A stretch of 51,748 nt of DNA from Paludibacteraceae bacterium (GTDB taxonomy: Bacteria; Bacteroidota; Bacteroidia; Bacteroidales; Paludibacteraceae), in contig JAKSKZ010000023.1 in assembly GCA_024401475.1 (NCBI GenBank), forward strand, positions 1 to 51,748, read 5' to 3'. Below are positions 23,573 to 32,240 of the stretch, piece by piece. Below the pieces are notes generated by a model. That model was not told the origin of the DNA. It did no database searches and worked only from the letters and a program-made list of their open reading frames with translations. A program made the position numbers and the translations under genes. How positions within the stretch are numbered: position 1 is the first letter of the stretch; every line of letters starts with the position of its first letter.

Positions 23573-25363
23573 TCAACTCTTTATCGTTTGTGCAATCTTT
23601 TCTATGTTGAGGCTTCGTGCAGAGGCGTCGAGAATCTCTTTATAAACACCTCCTTGTTTGTAGATCTCGTCTGGGTTTCCGTGTTGTTCAACGCACCCTT
23701 TTCGTAGGGCGTAGATTTCATCGCTGTCTATGATTTGAGATATGCTATGGGAGATGATGATGACGGTCCTGTCTTTTTTGATGGCGTCCAAACTGTTCTT
23801 GATTTGTTCGGTTGCAATGGCATCGAGGCTGGCTGTTGGCTCGTCGAGGAAGATGATCGGAGGGTTCTTTAAGAACATTCTTGCAATGGCGATGCGTTGT
23901 TGCTGTCCGCCCGAAAGAAGCAAGGCCTTGCTCTCGAATTGTTGTGGCAATTCCATGATTTGGTCGTAGATGTAGGCTTTTTTTGCGGCTTCGATAACCT
24001 CCTCTTGGGATGCATTGGGATTGCCATAACGGATATTCTCTTCGATTGTTCCATCAAAGATATGGTTTTTCTGAAGGACGAGACCGATGTTCTCACGAAG
24101 GAATTTTGTGTCGTAATCTTTCAAATCAACACCGTCGAGGGTGATTTGACCGCAGTCGGGAGCATAGAATTTATCCAAGAGGTTGACAATCGTACTCTTG
24201 CCCGCCCCCGAAAGTCCTACTAAGGCCGTGATTTTCCCCGCCTCGATTTTCATGTTTATATCGTGTAACGCCTTTGTGCCGTTAGGGTAGGTGAAGTCAA
24301 CACCCTTGATTTCGAAGGTTCCTTTTATCTCTTTTGTCTTGTACTCGCCGCTTTGTTCAATTTGGTCGTCGGCTTTGATGATTCCAAAGAAACTTTCGGC
24401 ATAGATGAGAGCATCGTTGATGTCGTCATAGATGCGGTGCAATTGACGGATAGGAGCCGAGACGTTACTGAAGAGCATGACGTGGTACATGATTTTACCG
24501 ATGGACATGCCAGGGTAGTCAATCAACACCAAATAAGCGGTGAGGATGATGATTAAAACCGTTCCGATTTGCTCTACGAAACTTTTTGCTCCGTCAAAGA
24601 AGAAACTATACTTCCTTGTGGTCATTTGGTTGTCTGTGAGTCGGTGCTGCAAATCCAATTGTTTTTTTGCCTCGATTTGTTCCCTGTTGAATGACTTGAT
24701 AACATTGATGGACTCCAAAATGTTCATGATACCGTGGCTTTTGCTCTCTCTGAATCCACGTCGCTGAGTTCTCCATCCTTTCAATTTGTTGGCTTGTGCT
24801 CGGGTGATTAGGAAATAGATGGGGACGATGAATAGTGCAGTTAATCCTACATAAACATTAGCTGCGAACATCAAAAATAGAGCCAAGATGGCACTTGTGA
24901 ATAGTGGCAAAATGTCGATGAAGAAGTTTTGCACGGTGCGTGTCAGACTTTCTACGCCACGGTCGATTCTTGTTTGTAGTTTGCCAGGCTCGTTGTCGTT
25001 GGCTGTGAAGAAAGCCATGCGGAAGGTCAACATCTTTTCAATGCACGATTGTGCAAGGTCTTGAGAGATGAGAATACGCATTCTTTCCCCGTAGAAGCTC
25101 CGAAGGAAGGTGATGATTGCCGATAACAATTCCTTGCCAAGAAGGATGATGGATATGGTTGTCAAGATTTTAGAGGCCTCTAACCACTCGAAATTTTTGT
25201 TTTGAACAAGTTCGTTGATGGAGTCGACGGTCTTGTCGAGTACGACGGCGTTGACCTGAGCCGCCAAAGAACCGATTAGCGTGAGGGCTAATGTTGCAAA
25301 TACAAGCCAACGATAGGGCTTTACGTAAGGGTAAATGTTTTTGAAAAGTGAGATTAATGTCAT
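23573..25363 (-). CDS. ABC exporter, fused permease and ATPase
   Basis: This 596-residue half-transporter has the MsbA-like type 1 exporter fold. Six membrane helices lie in residues 20-310 (pairs at about 20-40 and 65-88, 150-170 and 172-190, 262-280 and 288-305). The ATPase domain has Walker A GLSGAGKST (383-391), Q-loop VLQKNHIF, signature LSGGQQQR (482-489), Walker B IIFLDEP (502-508) and the H-loop SHSISQI. It should act as a homodimer that exports lipids, drugs or peptides. No dedicated substrate gene is adjacent and the cargo cannot be assigned. The gene is alone with its own -7 element at 25404-25411. Confidence 0.93.
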   Translation of the reverse strand: MTLISLFKNIYPYVKPYRWLVFATLALTLIGSLAAQVNAVVLDKTVDSINELVQNKNFEWLEASKILTTISIILLGKELLSAIITFLRSFYGERMRILISQDLAQSCIEKMLTFRMAFFTANDNEPGKLQTRIDRGVESLTRTVQNFFIDILPLFTSAILALFLMFAANVYVGLTALFIVPIYFLITRAQANKLKGWRTQRRGFRESKSHGIMNILESINVIKSFNREQIEAKKQLDLQHRLTDNQMTTRKYSFFFDGAKSFVEQIGTVLIIILTAYLVLIDYPGMSIGKIMYHVMLFSNVSAPIRQLHRIYDDINDALIYAESFFGIIKADDQIEQSGEYKTKEIKGTFEIKGVDFTYPNGTKALHDINMKIEAGKITALVGLSGAGKSTIVNLLDKFYAPDCGQITLDGVDLKDYDTKFLRENIGLVLQKNHIFDGTIEENIRYGNPNASQEEVIEAAKKAYIYDQIMELPQQFESKALLLSGGQQQRIAIARMFLKNPPIIFLDEPTASLDAIATEQIKNSLDAIKKDRTVIIISHSISQIIDSDEIYALRKGCVEQHGNPDEIYKQGGVYKEILDASARSLNIEKIAQTIKS

Positions 25364-25403
25364 ATTGATTTTATTGAATGTATGTAGTTATTAAATAGAT
25401 AGG

Positions 25404-25411
25404 CAAAAGTA
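25404..25411 (-). promoter_or_regulatory. -7 element of the ABC exporter gene
   Basis: The minus strand reads TACTTTTG, 41 nt before the ATG. An ATTG about 21 nt upstream could act as -33. Confidence 0.65.
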
Positions 25412-25590
25412 AGGAAATGAGAGAATTGCGTGCAATAAAAGGAATGAAAAAAACTTAAAAATCGGTATTGTGGTGATTTTGCAAGATGAATGGGCTATAT
25501 TTACGTACAGAAGGCTCTTTTTGATGCATGAAAGGAATGTCTATTTGTTTTTACCATATCCATGTCATTTCGTAAATAAAATCCTTTGAT

Positions 25591-25598
25591 TAAATTTG
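25591..25598 (+). promoter_or_regulatory. -7 element of the serine acetyltransferase gene
   Basis: TAAATTTG matches TAnnTTTG 26 nt before the ATG. No strong -33 element was found. Confidence 0.6.
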
Positions 25599-25623
25599 CA
25601 ATATAATTTGATAGTTCTCTGAT

Positions 25624-26514
25624 ATGGAAAAAATAGATGTGATTGAGAAAACGGTAAAACTTCTTTCGGAGGTCTCTTCTGAGGAGAAAAGAATGCAGAG
25701 TAAATCGTGGACACTGCCTTCTGTAGAAGATTTGCAGCGTATCGTGGATTTGTGTACGCGAGTGATTTTCCCAGGATATTTTGATAGAAACTGCCGTTGC
25801 GAAAATGGACGGTATTATCATATTGGAGTGGATATGTCTGATTTGCGTGTCTTGCTTCGTGAACAAATTTCAAAGAGTTTCCTCGCTTTCCGTGGTGAGT
25901 TGAAGTCGGATGAGGAGTCTGATTATATTGCCCTTCAGTTTATTGATTGTATTCCGGAATTGAAAAGGGTTCTTTATACGGATGTGGATGCGATGTTCCA
26001 TTCAGACCCTGCGGTTACGGCCTACTCAGAGATTATTTTGTGTTACCCAGTTGTCCAGGTGATGATTCACCACAGAATTGCCCATGCGTTATTGAAGTTG
26101 GGCGTTCCGGTCATTCCTCGTATCATTTCTGAGATGGCCCACTCTAAGACGGGTGTGGATATCCATCCAGGTGCGCAAATCGGCGAATATTTCTGTATAG
26201 ATCATGGCACGGGTGTTGTCGTTGGAGAGACTTGTATTATCGGAAATCATGTGATGCTTTATCAAGGCGTGACTTTGGGAGCTAAGAGCTTTACGTTCGA
26301 TGAGTCTGGTACGCCTATCAATACGCCTCGTCACCCGATATTGGAGGACAATGTTACGGTTTATTCCAACTCTTCTATCTTGGGAAGGGTTACCATAGGT
26401 CATCATACAGTGGTTGGTGGTAACGTTTGGTTGACGAATAGTGTACCTGCTTATTCGAAAATTTTGCAACATAAGGCTGATACGCTTTCGTTCTTTGATG
26501 GTGCGGGCATTTGA
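25624..26514 (+). CDS. Serine O-acetyltransferase (long form, CysE/EpsC type)
   Basis: The enzyme acetylates L-serine with acetyl-CoA to give O-acetylserine for cysteine synthesis. The 296 residues comprise a helical N-terminal half and a left-handed beta helix of hexapeptide repeats: VDIHPGAQIGEYFCIDHGTGVVVGET, IIGNHVMLYQGVTLG (catalytic His in the DHGTG and HPGA segments), then NTPRHPILEDNVTVYSNSSILG and HHTVVGGNVWLTNSV. The N-terminal part is longer than in E. coli CysE-type enzymes and matches the form common in Bacteroidales. No O-acetylserine lyase is adjacent. It is a single-gene unit with a strong terminator. The C-terminal tail ends FFDGAGI, and no typical regulatory CysE tail ending in Ile-rich peptide is more than suggested. 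Confidence 0.9.
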   Translation: MEKIDVIEKTVKLLSEVSSEEKRMQSKSWTLPSVEDLQRIVDLCTRVIFPGYFDRNCRCENGRYYHIGVDMSDLRVLLREQISKSFLAFRGELKSDEESDYIALQFIDCIPELKRVLYTDVDAMFHSDPAVTAYSEIILCYPVVQVMIHHRIAHALLKLGVPVIPRIISEMAHSKTGVDIHPGAQIGEYFCIDHGTGVVVGETCIIGNHVMLYQGVTLGAKSFTFDESGTPINTPRHPILEDNVTVYSNSSILGRVTIGHHTVVGGNVWLTNSVPAYSKILQHKADTLSFFDGAGI

Positions 26515-26532
26515 TAATGTTGATTTAGATAG

Positions 26533-26575
26533 AAAAAACGGAGCAAGATGTAAAATGTCTTGCTCCGTTTTTTTG
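26533..26575 (+). terminator. Terminator of the serine acetyltransferase gene
   Basis: Perfect arms AAAAAACGGAGCAAGA (26533-26548) and TCTTGCTCCGTTTTTT (26558-26573) end in a T run. The leading A run would serve the minus strand too. A second small hairpin AATCCCGA/TCGGGATT (about 26583-26614) follows before the GH30 gene end. Confidence 0.92.
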
Positions 26576-26627
26576 TTTGGGCAATCCCGATTGAACTTAA
26601 AGTCAGTCGGGATTGAAGGTTTCTATA

Positions 26628-28808
26628 TTACTCGTTAATCTCAACCTTGAAAGTGTCTGATTGAGAAGAGAGAACGTATGTTCCATTGGAAATGCCCAAT
26701 TTCTTCATTTCAGTTTTTGTTTCTGAACTGTTTTTGATAGAAATAGTACCGAGATTCTTGCCGTCGAGTGTGAATACAGTGTATTCGCCTTGATGTTTCT
26801 CTGTCTCAATTACAATTGACTTGTTGCCTGTTGTCTCGGCGTTGAACTCAATCCAATCGAGGTTGAAGTAGCTACCATCCACTTCGATGCGAAGAATATG
26901 TGTGCCTTTCTCTATTTTTGTGGTTGTCTTGCCTTTTAGCGTGTTGTAAGCGGTCCAATCTTTGTAATTTGGCACTTTAATGCTTCCCGTAATCTCTTTT
27001 CCGTCAATGTAAAGGTGGAATGCAGACTCGTCGTTTGAACAAGAGACTCTAGCGACCCATTCGTAGATGTCGGTCAGTTCTACGTTGACCGTATATTCCC
27101 ACCATTCGCCTTTGACATTCCATCCTGTTGCGTATCCACTTTCTGCCACGTCGAGGTCGACATCGTCGTTACGATAGACTTCGCCTTTGTTGCCTTCGTC
27201 GGTGTCATAGTATGCACGGCCGTTTCCACCAAGGTCGTAGTTCTCAGCCTCAATTCTTCCTGGAATGGTTTGAGGAGTGCCTCCGAATGGAGCTCGCTTC
27301 TCATTGACTTTGATAGTGATGGAAGCCGACGACTCGTTGCCTTCGTTGTCCGTGGCTACAGCTTTAAGCGTGTGTGATCCTTCTGTAAGGTCTGACACAG
27401 TAAATGAGTAAGGTTCGCTTGTTCTCTCGCCGAGTAGCGTTGTGCCGTTATAGAATTTGACCGATTTGATGGTTCCGTCTTCGTCGGTTGCTGTCGCTGT
27501 GAAGTTTATTTCTGAACCAATTTCAAGATCGTCTGCACTTGTTGGCGAAGTGATAACTACCTTTGGCATGCCTTGCTTGCCTTTGCCAACGAGAGTGACT
27601 GCACTTTTTGCATCAAGGGTTACTTTGAAGTTTGTAGAGCCAGAGATGCTGGATTCTTTCTTTACATTTCTTGTTTGGTCTGTTACATAACGTTCCCATT
27701 CTGTCACCTCGCAGTTTGGAATGGAGATGGTCAATGTCTTGGAACTTGTATTTCTGTTGACTGCTACAATGACAACGTCGTTGTCCTTTTTATAGGCAGA
27801 AACGTTGAGGTTGTTGTCGCTGCCTGGGTGTTGAGTGGCATCCACGCGGACGAATCCAGGGCGAATGAACTTTGAGAATTGAGCCATGCAGGAGCCTCTC
27901 TTTGTGATGCTTCCGTTGTCATCGATGAAGCTATAGGTGCGTCGGATGTACCACCAAACGTAAGCTTGGAAGTTACCCACTACCATGGCGTTGCTGATAT
28001 GGTCTGCTACTTCCAAAGCTTCAGGCCATTTGTTGCCAGAGTTTGCGTCGCTATTAGGATAATAAACCTCGGTCATCCAAAGTTCCCTATTGCCTCTTTT
28101 GCTCTCGAAAAGAGGGTATTGGAAGGCACTTACTTGCGTTCCGTAAAGGTGCGTTCCCAAAATGTCCACTTCAGCCCAAGCTTGGGAGTCGTTGATGATT
28201 GGGTCGCTCGTTGATTTCGTGTATTGGAAAGACTCTGGAGCGATGATGCGGCAATTGATGGATTTTGCGTTGTTTTTCAAAAATGTGGCCATTTCCGTAG
28301 GCGTCCACCATGTCCATTCCGAGGCGTAGTCTGGCTCGTTTTGAACGGAGATACCATAAAGGTTGACACCGTTGTTCTTCATGTAAGAGACAAACTTGTT
28401 CAAGTGCTGAGCATAGTCTGCGTATTTGTCTGCTCTAAGTCTGACTTGTCCGCCTCTGCCGTTTCGTGTGAAAGTCTCTCTCATAGATTCAGGAGGAGAC
28501 CAAGGGGAGGCGAATACGTATGCACCTTGTTTTACTGCGTATTGTGCAGTGGCAACTTCTCTTGACCAAGCACTTTCATTAGGATCAACGTGGATACGAA
28601 GAACAGAAAGTCCAAGTTGGTTGTTGCCGTTTCCAAATGCGGTGGCACGTTGAGATTCACTTAGGTCGTCAATCCATCCTGGGAAATTGATTCCTCCGAA
28701 ACCTCTGATAACTTGCTTCTCTTTCCCAAGGTCGACGTTTACTGTTTGGGCGAAGATGGATGCTGGTAATGCAGCGAGCAGCAATGCCCATGTTTTGAAT
28801 TGTTTCAT
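26628..28808 (-). CDS. Secreted GH30 glucuronoxylanase with Ig-like domain and CBM6
   Basis: This 726-residue modular enzyme is predicted to cut the beta-1,4-xylan backbone near glucuronic acid side groups. The signal peptide is 1-20 (ending SIFA). The GH30 domain spans about 25-407, with acid/base E158 in GISVQNEPDY and nucleophile E247 in LWMTEVYYP; AYVWWYIRR (283-290) carries the arginine that binds the glucuronic acid group in GH30 subfamily 8. An Ig-like domain (about 415-502) and a CBM6 (about 515-656, IPGRIEAENYD start, NLDWIEF end) follow. The C-terminal 65 residues look like a weak type IX sorting domain (YTVFTLDGKN, ISNGTYVLS). Architecture and linkers match the GH10 gene at 34.2 kb. 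No SusC/SusD pair is present nearby. Confidence 0.93.
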   Translation of the reverse strand: MKQFKTWALLLAALPASIFAQTVNVDLGKEKQVIRGFGGINFPGWIDDLSESQRATAFGNGNNQLGLSVLRIHVDPNESAWSREVATAQYAVKQGAYVFASPWSPPESMRETFTRNGRGGQVRLRADKYADYAQHLNKFVSYMKNNGVNLYGISVQNEPDYASEWTWWTPTEMATFLKNNAKSINCRIIAPESFQYTKSTSDPIINDSQAWAEVDILGTHLYGTQVSAFQYPLFESKRGNRELWMTEVYYPNSDANSGNKWPEALEVADHISNAMVVGNFQAYVWWYIRRTYSFIDDNGSITKRGSCMAQFSKFIRPGFVRVDATQHPGSDNNLNVSAYKKDNDVVIVAVNRNTSSKTLTISIPNCEVTEWERYVTDQTRNVKKESSISGSTNFKVTLDAKSAVTLVGKGKQGMPKVVITSPTSADDLEIGSEINFTATATDEDGTIKSVKFYNGTTLLGERTSEPYSFTVSDLTEGSHTLKAVATDNEGNESSASITIKVNEKRAPFGGTPQTIPGRIEAENYDLGGNGRAYYDTDEGNKGEVYRNDDVDLDVAESGYATGWNVKGEWWEYTVNVELTDIYEWVARVSCSNDESAFHLYIDGKEITGSIKVPNYKDWTAYNTLKGKTTTKIEKGTHILRIEVDGSYFNLDWIEFNAETTGNKSIVIETEKHQGEYTVFTLDGKNLGTISIKNSSETKTEMKKLGISNGTYVLSSQSDTFKVEINE

Positions 28809-28862
28809 CTTTTTTTGTTTTGAGTGTTGTGCTTTTTCTTGGTTCGTGCTTTATAAGCATGA

Positions 28863-28870
28863 CAAATGTA
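28863..28870 (-). promoter_or_regulatory. -7 element of the GH30 xylanase gene
   Basis: The minus strand reads TACATTTG, the same -7 sequence as upstream of the GH10 xylanase, and 55 nt before the ATG. A CTTG about 18 nt upstream could act as -33. Confidence 0.7.
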
Positions 28871-29017
28871 CTATTACAAAATATGAAGCAAGTGGAATAT
28901 TGTTGCAAAATGTTGTAATAAAAGGGCAGGCGGCAAGTCTTGTGGGTAAAAAGGCAGTTTTGTTGACTGGGTCGATGATTAAGAGGAACTTGTTTGTGAA
29001 TGTTTGGGGTGGTTCAT

Positions 29018-29053
29018 AAAAAAAATGCCACAATCGAAGGGGATTGTGGCATT
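29018..29053 (-). terminator. Terminator of the zinc ribbon gene operon
   Basis: Arms AATGCCACAATC (29024-29035) and GATTGTGGCATT (29042-29053) are perfectly complementary. The A run at 29018-29025 gives a T tail on the minus strand. Confidence 0.88.
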
Positions 29054-29077
29054 CTTGTGTTTATATCGATTTTTCGA

Positions 29078-29851
29078 TTATGCTCCGAAATTGCTTGCTT
29101 CTGCATCTGCCAATTCTGGGTCGATGAGGATACGGCCGCAATATTCGCAAACGATAACCTTCTTGCGAAGACGGATGTCCATTTGTCTTTGAGGCGGGAT
29201 CTTGTTGAAGCATCCGCCGCAAGCGTCACGTTGAACGTAAACAACAGCCAAACCGTTTCTTGCATTCTTACGGATACGTTTGAACGCAGTCAAAAGTCTT
29301 TGCTCGATGTTTGCTTCGAGGCTCTTTGCTTTCTCGCGAAGTTTCTCTTCCTCTTGCTTGGTCTCCGAAACGATTTCGTTCAATTCAGCCTTCTTTTGTT
29401 CCAAATCCATCGTCTTGTCAGAAATAAGCATGTTGACTTTCTCCAATTCAGCTTGCTTCTCCTTGATGGTTGCATTGCTCTCGCGGATTCTCTTCTCGCT
29501 CAACTCAATCTCCAAACCTTGGAACTCGATTTCCTTCTCGAGGTTCTCGAACTCACGGTTGTTCTTAACGTTGTCCAATTGACCTTTGTACTTCTCGATG
29601 AGTGATTTTGCATTCTCGATGTCTCTCTTTCTTCCGCTAACTGCAAATTCAGCTTCTTTGATCTCTTCCGTATATTTGGTGAGGCGGGTGTTGAGACCAG
29701 CGATCTCATCTTCCAAGTCTTGAACCTCCAAAGGAAGCTCTCCACGCAAAGTCTTGATCTTGTCGATCTCAGACGCTACCAACTGTAAGTCATATAGAGC
29801 TCTTAGCTTGTCTTCTACTGAAATCTCTTTTGAATCTTTTGTTTCTGACAT
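29078..29851 (-). CDS. Coiled-coil protein with C-terminal C4 zinc ribbon (CT398-like)
   Basis: This 257-residue protein is almost entirely heptad-rich coiled coil from about residue 10 to 185 (for example LEDEIAGLNTRL, FENLEKEIEFQGLEIEL, EEEKLREKAKSLEANIEQRLL). The tail has a four-cysteine zinc ribbon, ACGGCFNKIPPQ and VIVCEYCGRILID. This layout defines the CT398-like C4-type zinc ribbon family; the precise role is unknown, and links to secretion or RNA metabolism have been proposed for relatives. It starts 2 nt after the Nif3-like gene, a pairing that is widely conserved. An internal promoter (29901-29908) in the end of the Nif3 gene may give it extra transcripts. Confidence 0.92.
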   Translation of the reverse strand: MSETKDSKEISVEDKLRALYDLQLVASEIDKIKTLRGELPLEVQDLEDEIAGLNTRLTKYTEEIKEAEFAVSGRKRDIENAKSLIEKYKGQLDNVKNNREFENLEKEIEFQGLEIELSEKRIRESNATIKEKQAELEKVNMLISDKTMDLEQKKAELNEIVSETKQEEEKLREKAKSLEANIEQRLLTAFKRIRKNARNGLAVVYVQRDACGGCFNKIPPQRQMDIRLRKKVIVCEYCGRILIDPELADAEASNFGA

Positions 29852-29853
29852 AC

Positions 29854-30948
29854 TTATATGTAATTTATCGGATTTGTTTTACAACTCGAAATATAGACTG
29901 CAAATTTAGGATTATTTTTTGAAACAATCTCAAAAAATATCTCTTTTGTGAATCTTTCTGACTCAAAATGTCCGACATCGGCAATCAAAATCTTTTTTTC
30001 TGCATCAAAAAATTGATGATACTTGAAGTCGCAGCTGATGTATATGTCCGCGCCCTGGCCAATGGCATCTTGCAAGAACTCTGCTCCAGAGCCACCGCAT
30101 AGGGCTACTCGCTTGATTTTCTTTCCTAAAAGTTCGGTGTGGCGGATGCCTCCCATGTCTATTGTCTTTTTCAGGCGGAGTAGGAACTCTTTTTCGTCTT
30201 CCTCGTTCTCCAATTCTCCGATTGTCCCTAAACCTACACTCTCGTAGCGGTTTTTAAGTTCGAAAATATCGTAGGCTGGCTCTTCGTATGGATGATTGGC
30301 TAAAAGGGCCTCTATTATTCTGTGTTCGTCCTTCTTCTTGAGTATGACCTCTATACGGGTTTCTGGTTCTGTGTGGTCTTCCCCGATTTCGCCCACAAAG
30401 GGATTACAACCATTAGAGGCTCGGAAAGTTCCTTTTCCATCTATGTTGTAGCTGCAGTGGTCGTAGTTGCCGATGTGACCTGCACCGGCTGAGTATAGGG
30501 TTTGTCGTACATGCTCGGCTTGCTGTTGAGGAACGAATGTCACAAGTTTTTCCAAAAGACCGCTCTCTGCCACCAGAGTGTGACAATTAACGAGCCCTAA
30601 TTTTTGGGCAAAACGCGCACTTACGCCATTGCTCATCTTGTCGATGTTGGTGTGGCAAGCGTATATGGTGATGTCGTTTTTGATAGCCTTGATGATGCAT
30701 CGTTCAACACTATTCCTACCTATGATTTTCTTCACTTTCCCGAAAATGAGAGGATGGTGGGCAATGATAAGGTTGCATTGCTTCTCTATGGCTTCGTCGA
30801 TGACAGACTCTGTTACATCTATCGTGATGAGAACGCCCTTGATTTCGTCGTCGGGCGAGCCAACTTGAAAACCACTGTTGTCGTAGTCTTCTTGATAAGC
30901 GAGCGGGGCAAACGCCTCAATCTCTTTTGCAATCTCTTTTATCTTCAT
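29854..30948 (-). CDS. Nif3-like dinuclear metal-centre protein (YqfO type)
   Basis: This 364-residue member of the NIF3/DUF34 family, often annotated as GTP cyclohydrolase I type 2, has a metal-binding N-terminal part (IIAHHPLIFGKVKKI, YACHTNIDKM), a CutA1/PII-like insert of about 100 residues in the middle (VTFVPQQQAEHVRQTL to HPYEEPAYDIFEL) and a second metal-binding part (DIYISCDFKYHQFFDAEK, DVGHFESE). The function in cells is not established. It overlaps the upstream metallophosphoesterase gene by 32 nt and runs 2 nt into the zinc ribbon gene, so the three genes form one operon. Confidence 0.92.
   Translation of the reverse strand: MKIKEIAKEIEAFAPLAYQEDYDNSGFQVGSPDDEIKGVLITIDVTESVIDEAIEKQCNLIIAHHPLIFGKVKKIIGRNSVERCIIKAIKNDITIYACHTNIDKMSNGVSARFAQKLGLVNCHTLVAESGLLEKLVTFVPQQQAEHVRQTLYSAGAGHIGNYDHCSYNIDGKGTFRASNGCNPFVGEIGEDHTEPETRIEVILKKKDEHRIIEALLANHPYEEPAYDIFELKNRYESVGLGTIGELENEEDEKEFLLRLKKTIDMGGIRHTELLGKKIKRVALCGGSGAEFLQDAIGQGADIYISCDFKYHQFFDAEKKILIADVGHFESERFTKEIFFEIVSKNNPKFAVYISSCKTNPINYI
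29901..29908 (-). promoter_or_regulatory. Internal -7 element before the zinc ribbon gene
   Basis: The minus strand reads TAAATTTG inside the 3' end of the Nif3 gene, 50 nt before the zinc ribbon ATG. Confidence 0.45.
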
Positions 30949-32134
30949 ATTCCCCTTTTTTTAGTGTGATGACTTCATAAACTGGGTTCATGCCTAATCT
31001 GGCAGGAATGCCTACGCAACCCAAGCCTCGGCTTGTGATAATGCATTGGTTGCCGATGTAGTATTGTCCGTCGCAGTATTTGAACTTTATGTGTGCTGGC
31101 GACCATTTAAAGGAGCCGATTATAAAGCCAATTTGTGCGGAATGGGTGTGTCCGGAAAGCGTCAGTGCATAGTTCCGTTTGCCGGCAATACTGTCGTCGA
31201 ATATGGACGGGTCGTGCATTAGAAGAATTCTGACTGTACTGTCGGAAATGTTCTCGTCGCATTTGTTCAAGTTGCTCAATGGAGGAATGATGTAGTTTGA
31301 CCTTCCGTTGCTGTATTCGATGCCGGAAATCGCGATGCTGTCACATCCTCTCTTGATGATGTGCGTTTCGTTGCTTAGTATTTGGAACCCAAGTCTTTCT
31401 ATGCTGTTCCGTATCTTTTGGATGTTCTGCTCTTTCTCTTCTGTCGTCTTCCATTTGAAGTAAGGCGTGTAATCGTGGTTTCCCATGATGCCTAACTTAG
31501 TGTCTTTGGAAGGAATGGTTTGAAATAGCGAGTCCCAACCTATTGTCTCCTCTGCAAACGTATTGACCATGTCGCCGGTGAAGACCACCAAATCGGCATC
31601 TTCTTGTCGGAGCATTTCGAAAAGAGGCTGTGTGCGAATCCTTGCATTTGAAAAACTTCCGAGGTGGAAGTCGCTGACTTGAACGATTTTGTATCCGTCA
31701 AATGCATCGGGAAGGTTCGCAATATTGACCGTATATTCCTCTTTCCCGAAATTGAACTTGCCGAAATGGATGGCATATAGAATCATTACGAATGAGATTC
31801 CGCCCAGTAAATAGCCGAAATAGTGGAATTTTCTCGAACGCCTTTTGGTAAGGCGGTAGAACACATCGAAATTACAGAAGAAGAGTTTTGGGAAATAGAT
31901 GGCTCCGAGTGTTGCCACGAATGTCATCAGTTGGCAGGTGGTTTCTGGTGAATGGATATTGTTCACATTCATCAGAATGAATGTCGTGTAGAAAGCGAAA
32001 AACGCGCAGATGGCCCAATGGAGTGTGCAGATGGATCTGCTCACACGATTACGCATGAATCGTAAAAACAGATAGGTGTCTGGTGCGATGACCAGGAAGA
32101 GTATGAGGAAAACAACGACTCCGTATATCTGCAT
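30917..32134 (-). CDS. Membrane metallophosphoesterase
   Basis: This 405-residue protein has about four N-terminal helices (1-140: VVFLILFLVIAPDTYLFL, ICAFFAFYTTFILM, LMTFVATLGAIYFPKLFF, LLGGISFVMILYAI), then a calcineurin-like phosphoesterase domain. The metal-binding motifs are complete: VSDFHLGSF, VVFTGDMVN, GIMGNHDYT, LMHDPSIFD and LSGHTHSAQIG. This domain order is typical of the YkuE/YaeI type, which acts on lipid-linked or nucleotide pyrophosphates. The substrate cannot be named. It is the first gene of the operon with Nif3 and the zinc ribbon gene. Confidence 0.92.
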   Translation of the reverse strand: MQIYGVVVFLILFLVIAPDTYLFLRFMRNRVSRSICTLHWAICAFFAFYTTFILMNVNNIHSPETTCQLMTFVATLGAIYFPKLFFCNFDVFYRLTKRRSRKFHYFGYLLGGISFVMILYAIHFGKFNFGKEEYTVNIANLPDAFDGYKIVQVSDFHLGSFSNARIRTQPLFEMLRQEDADLVVFTGDMVNTFAEETIGWDSLFQTIPSKDTKLGIMGNHDYTPYFKWKTTEEKEQNIQKIRNSIERLGFQILSNETHIIKRGCDSIAISGIEYSNGRSNYIIPPLSNLNKCDENISDSTVRILLMHDPSIFDDSIAGKRNYALTLSGHTHSAQIGFIIGSFKWSPAHIKFKYCDGQYYIGNQCIITSRGLGCVGIPARLGMNPVYEVITLKKGEYEDKRDCKRD

Positions 32135-32240
32135 TTTATTAATGGTTAAAGGGGAAGACCGATGCCTTCCCCGATGTTTGATTTATAGGTGTAATTATGT
32201 TTTACTATAAATGGTGAACTTACAGAATTCACCTATATTG

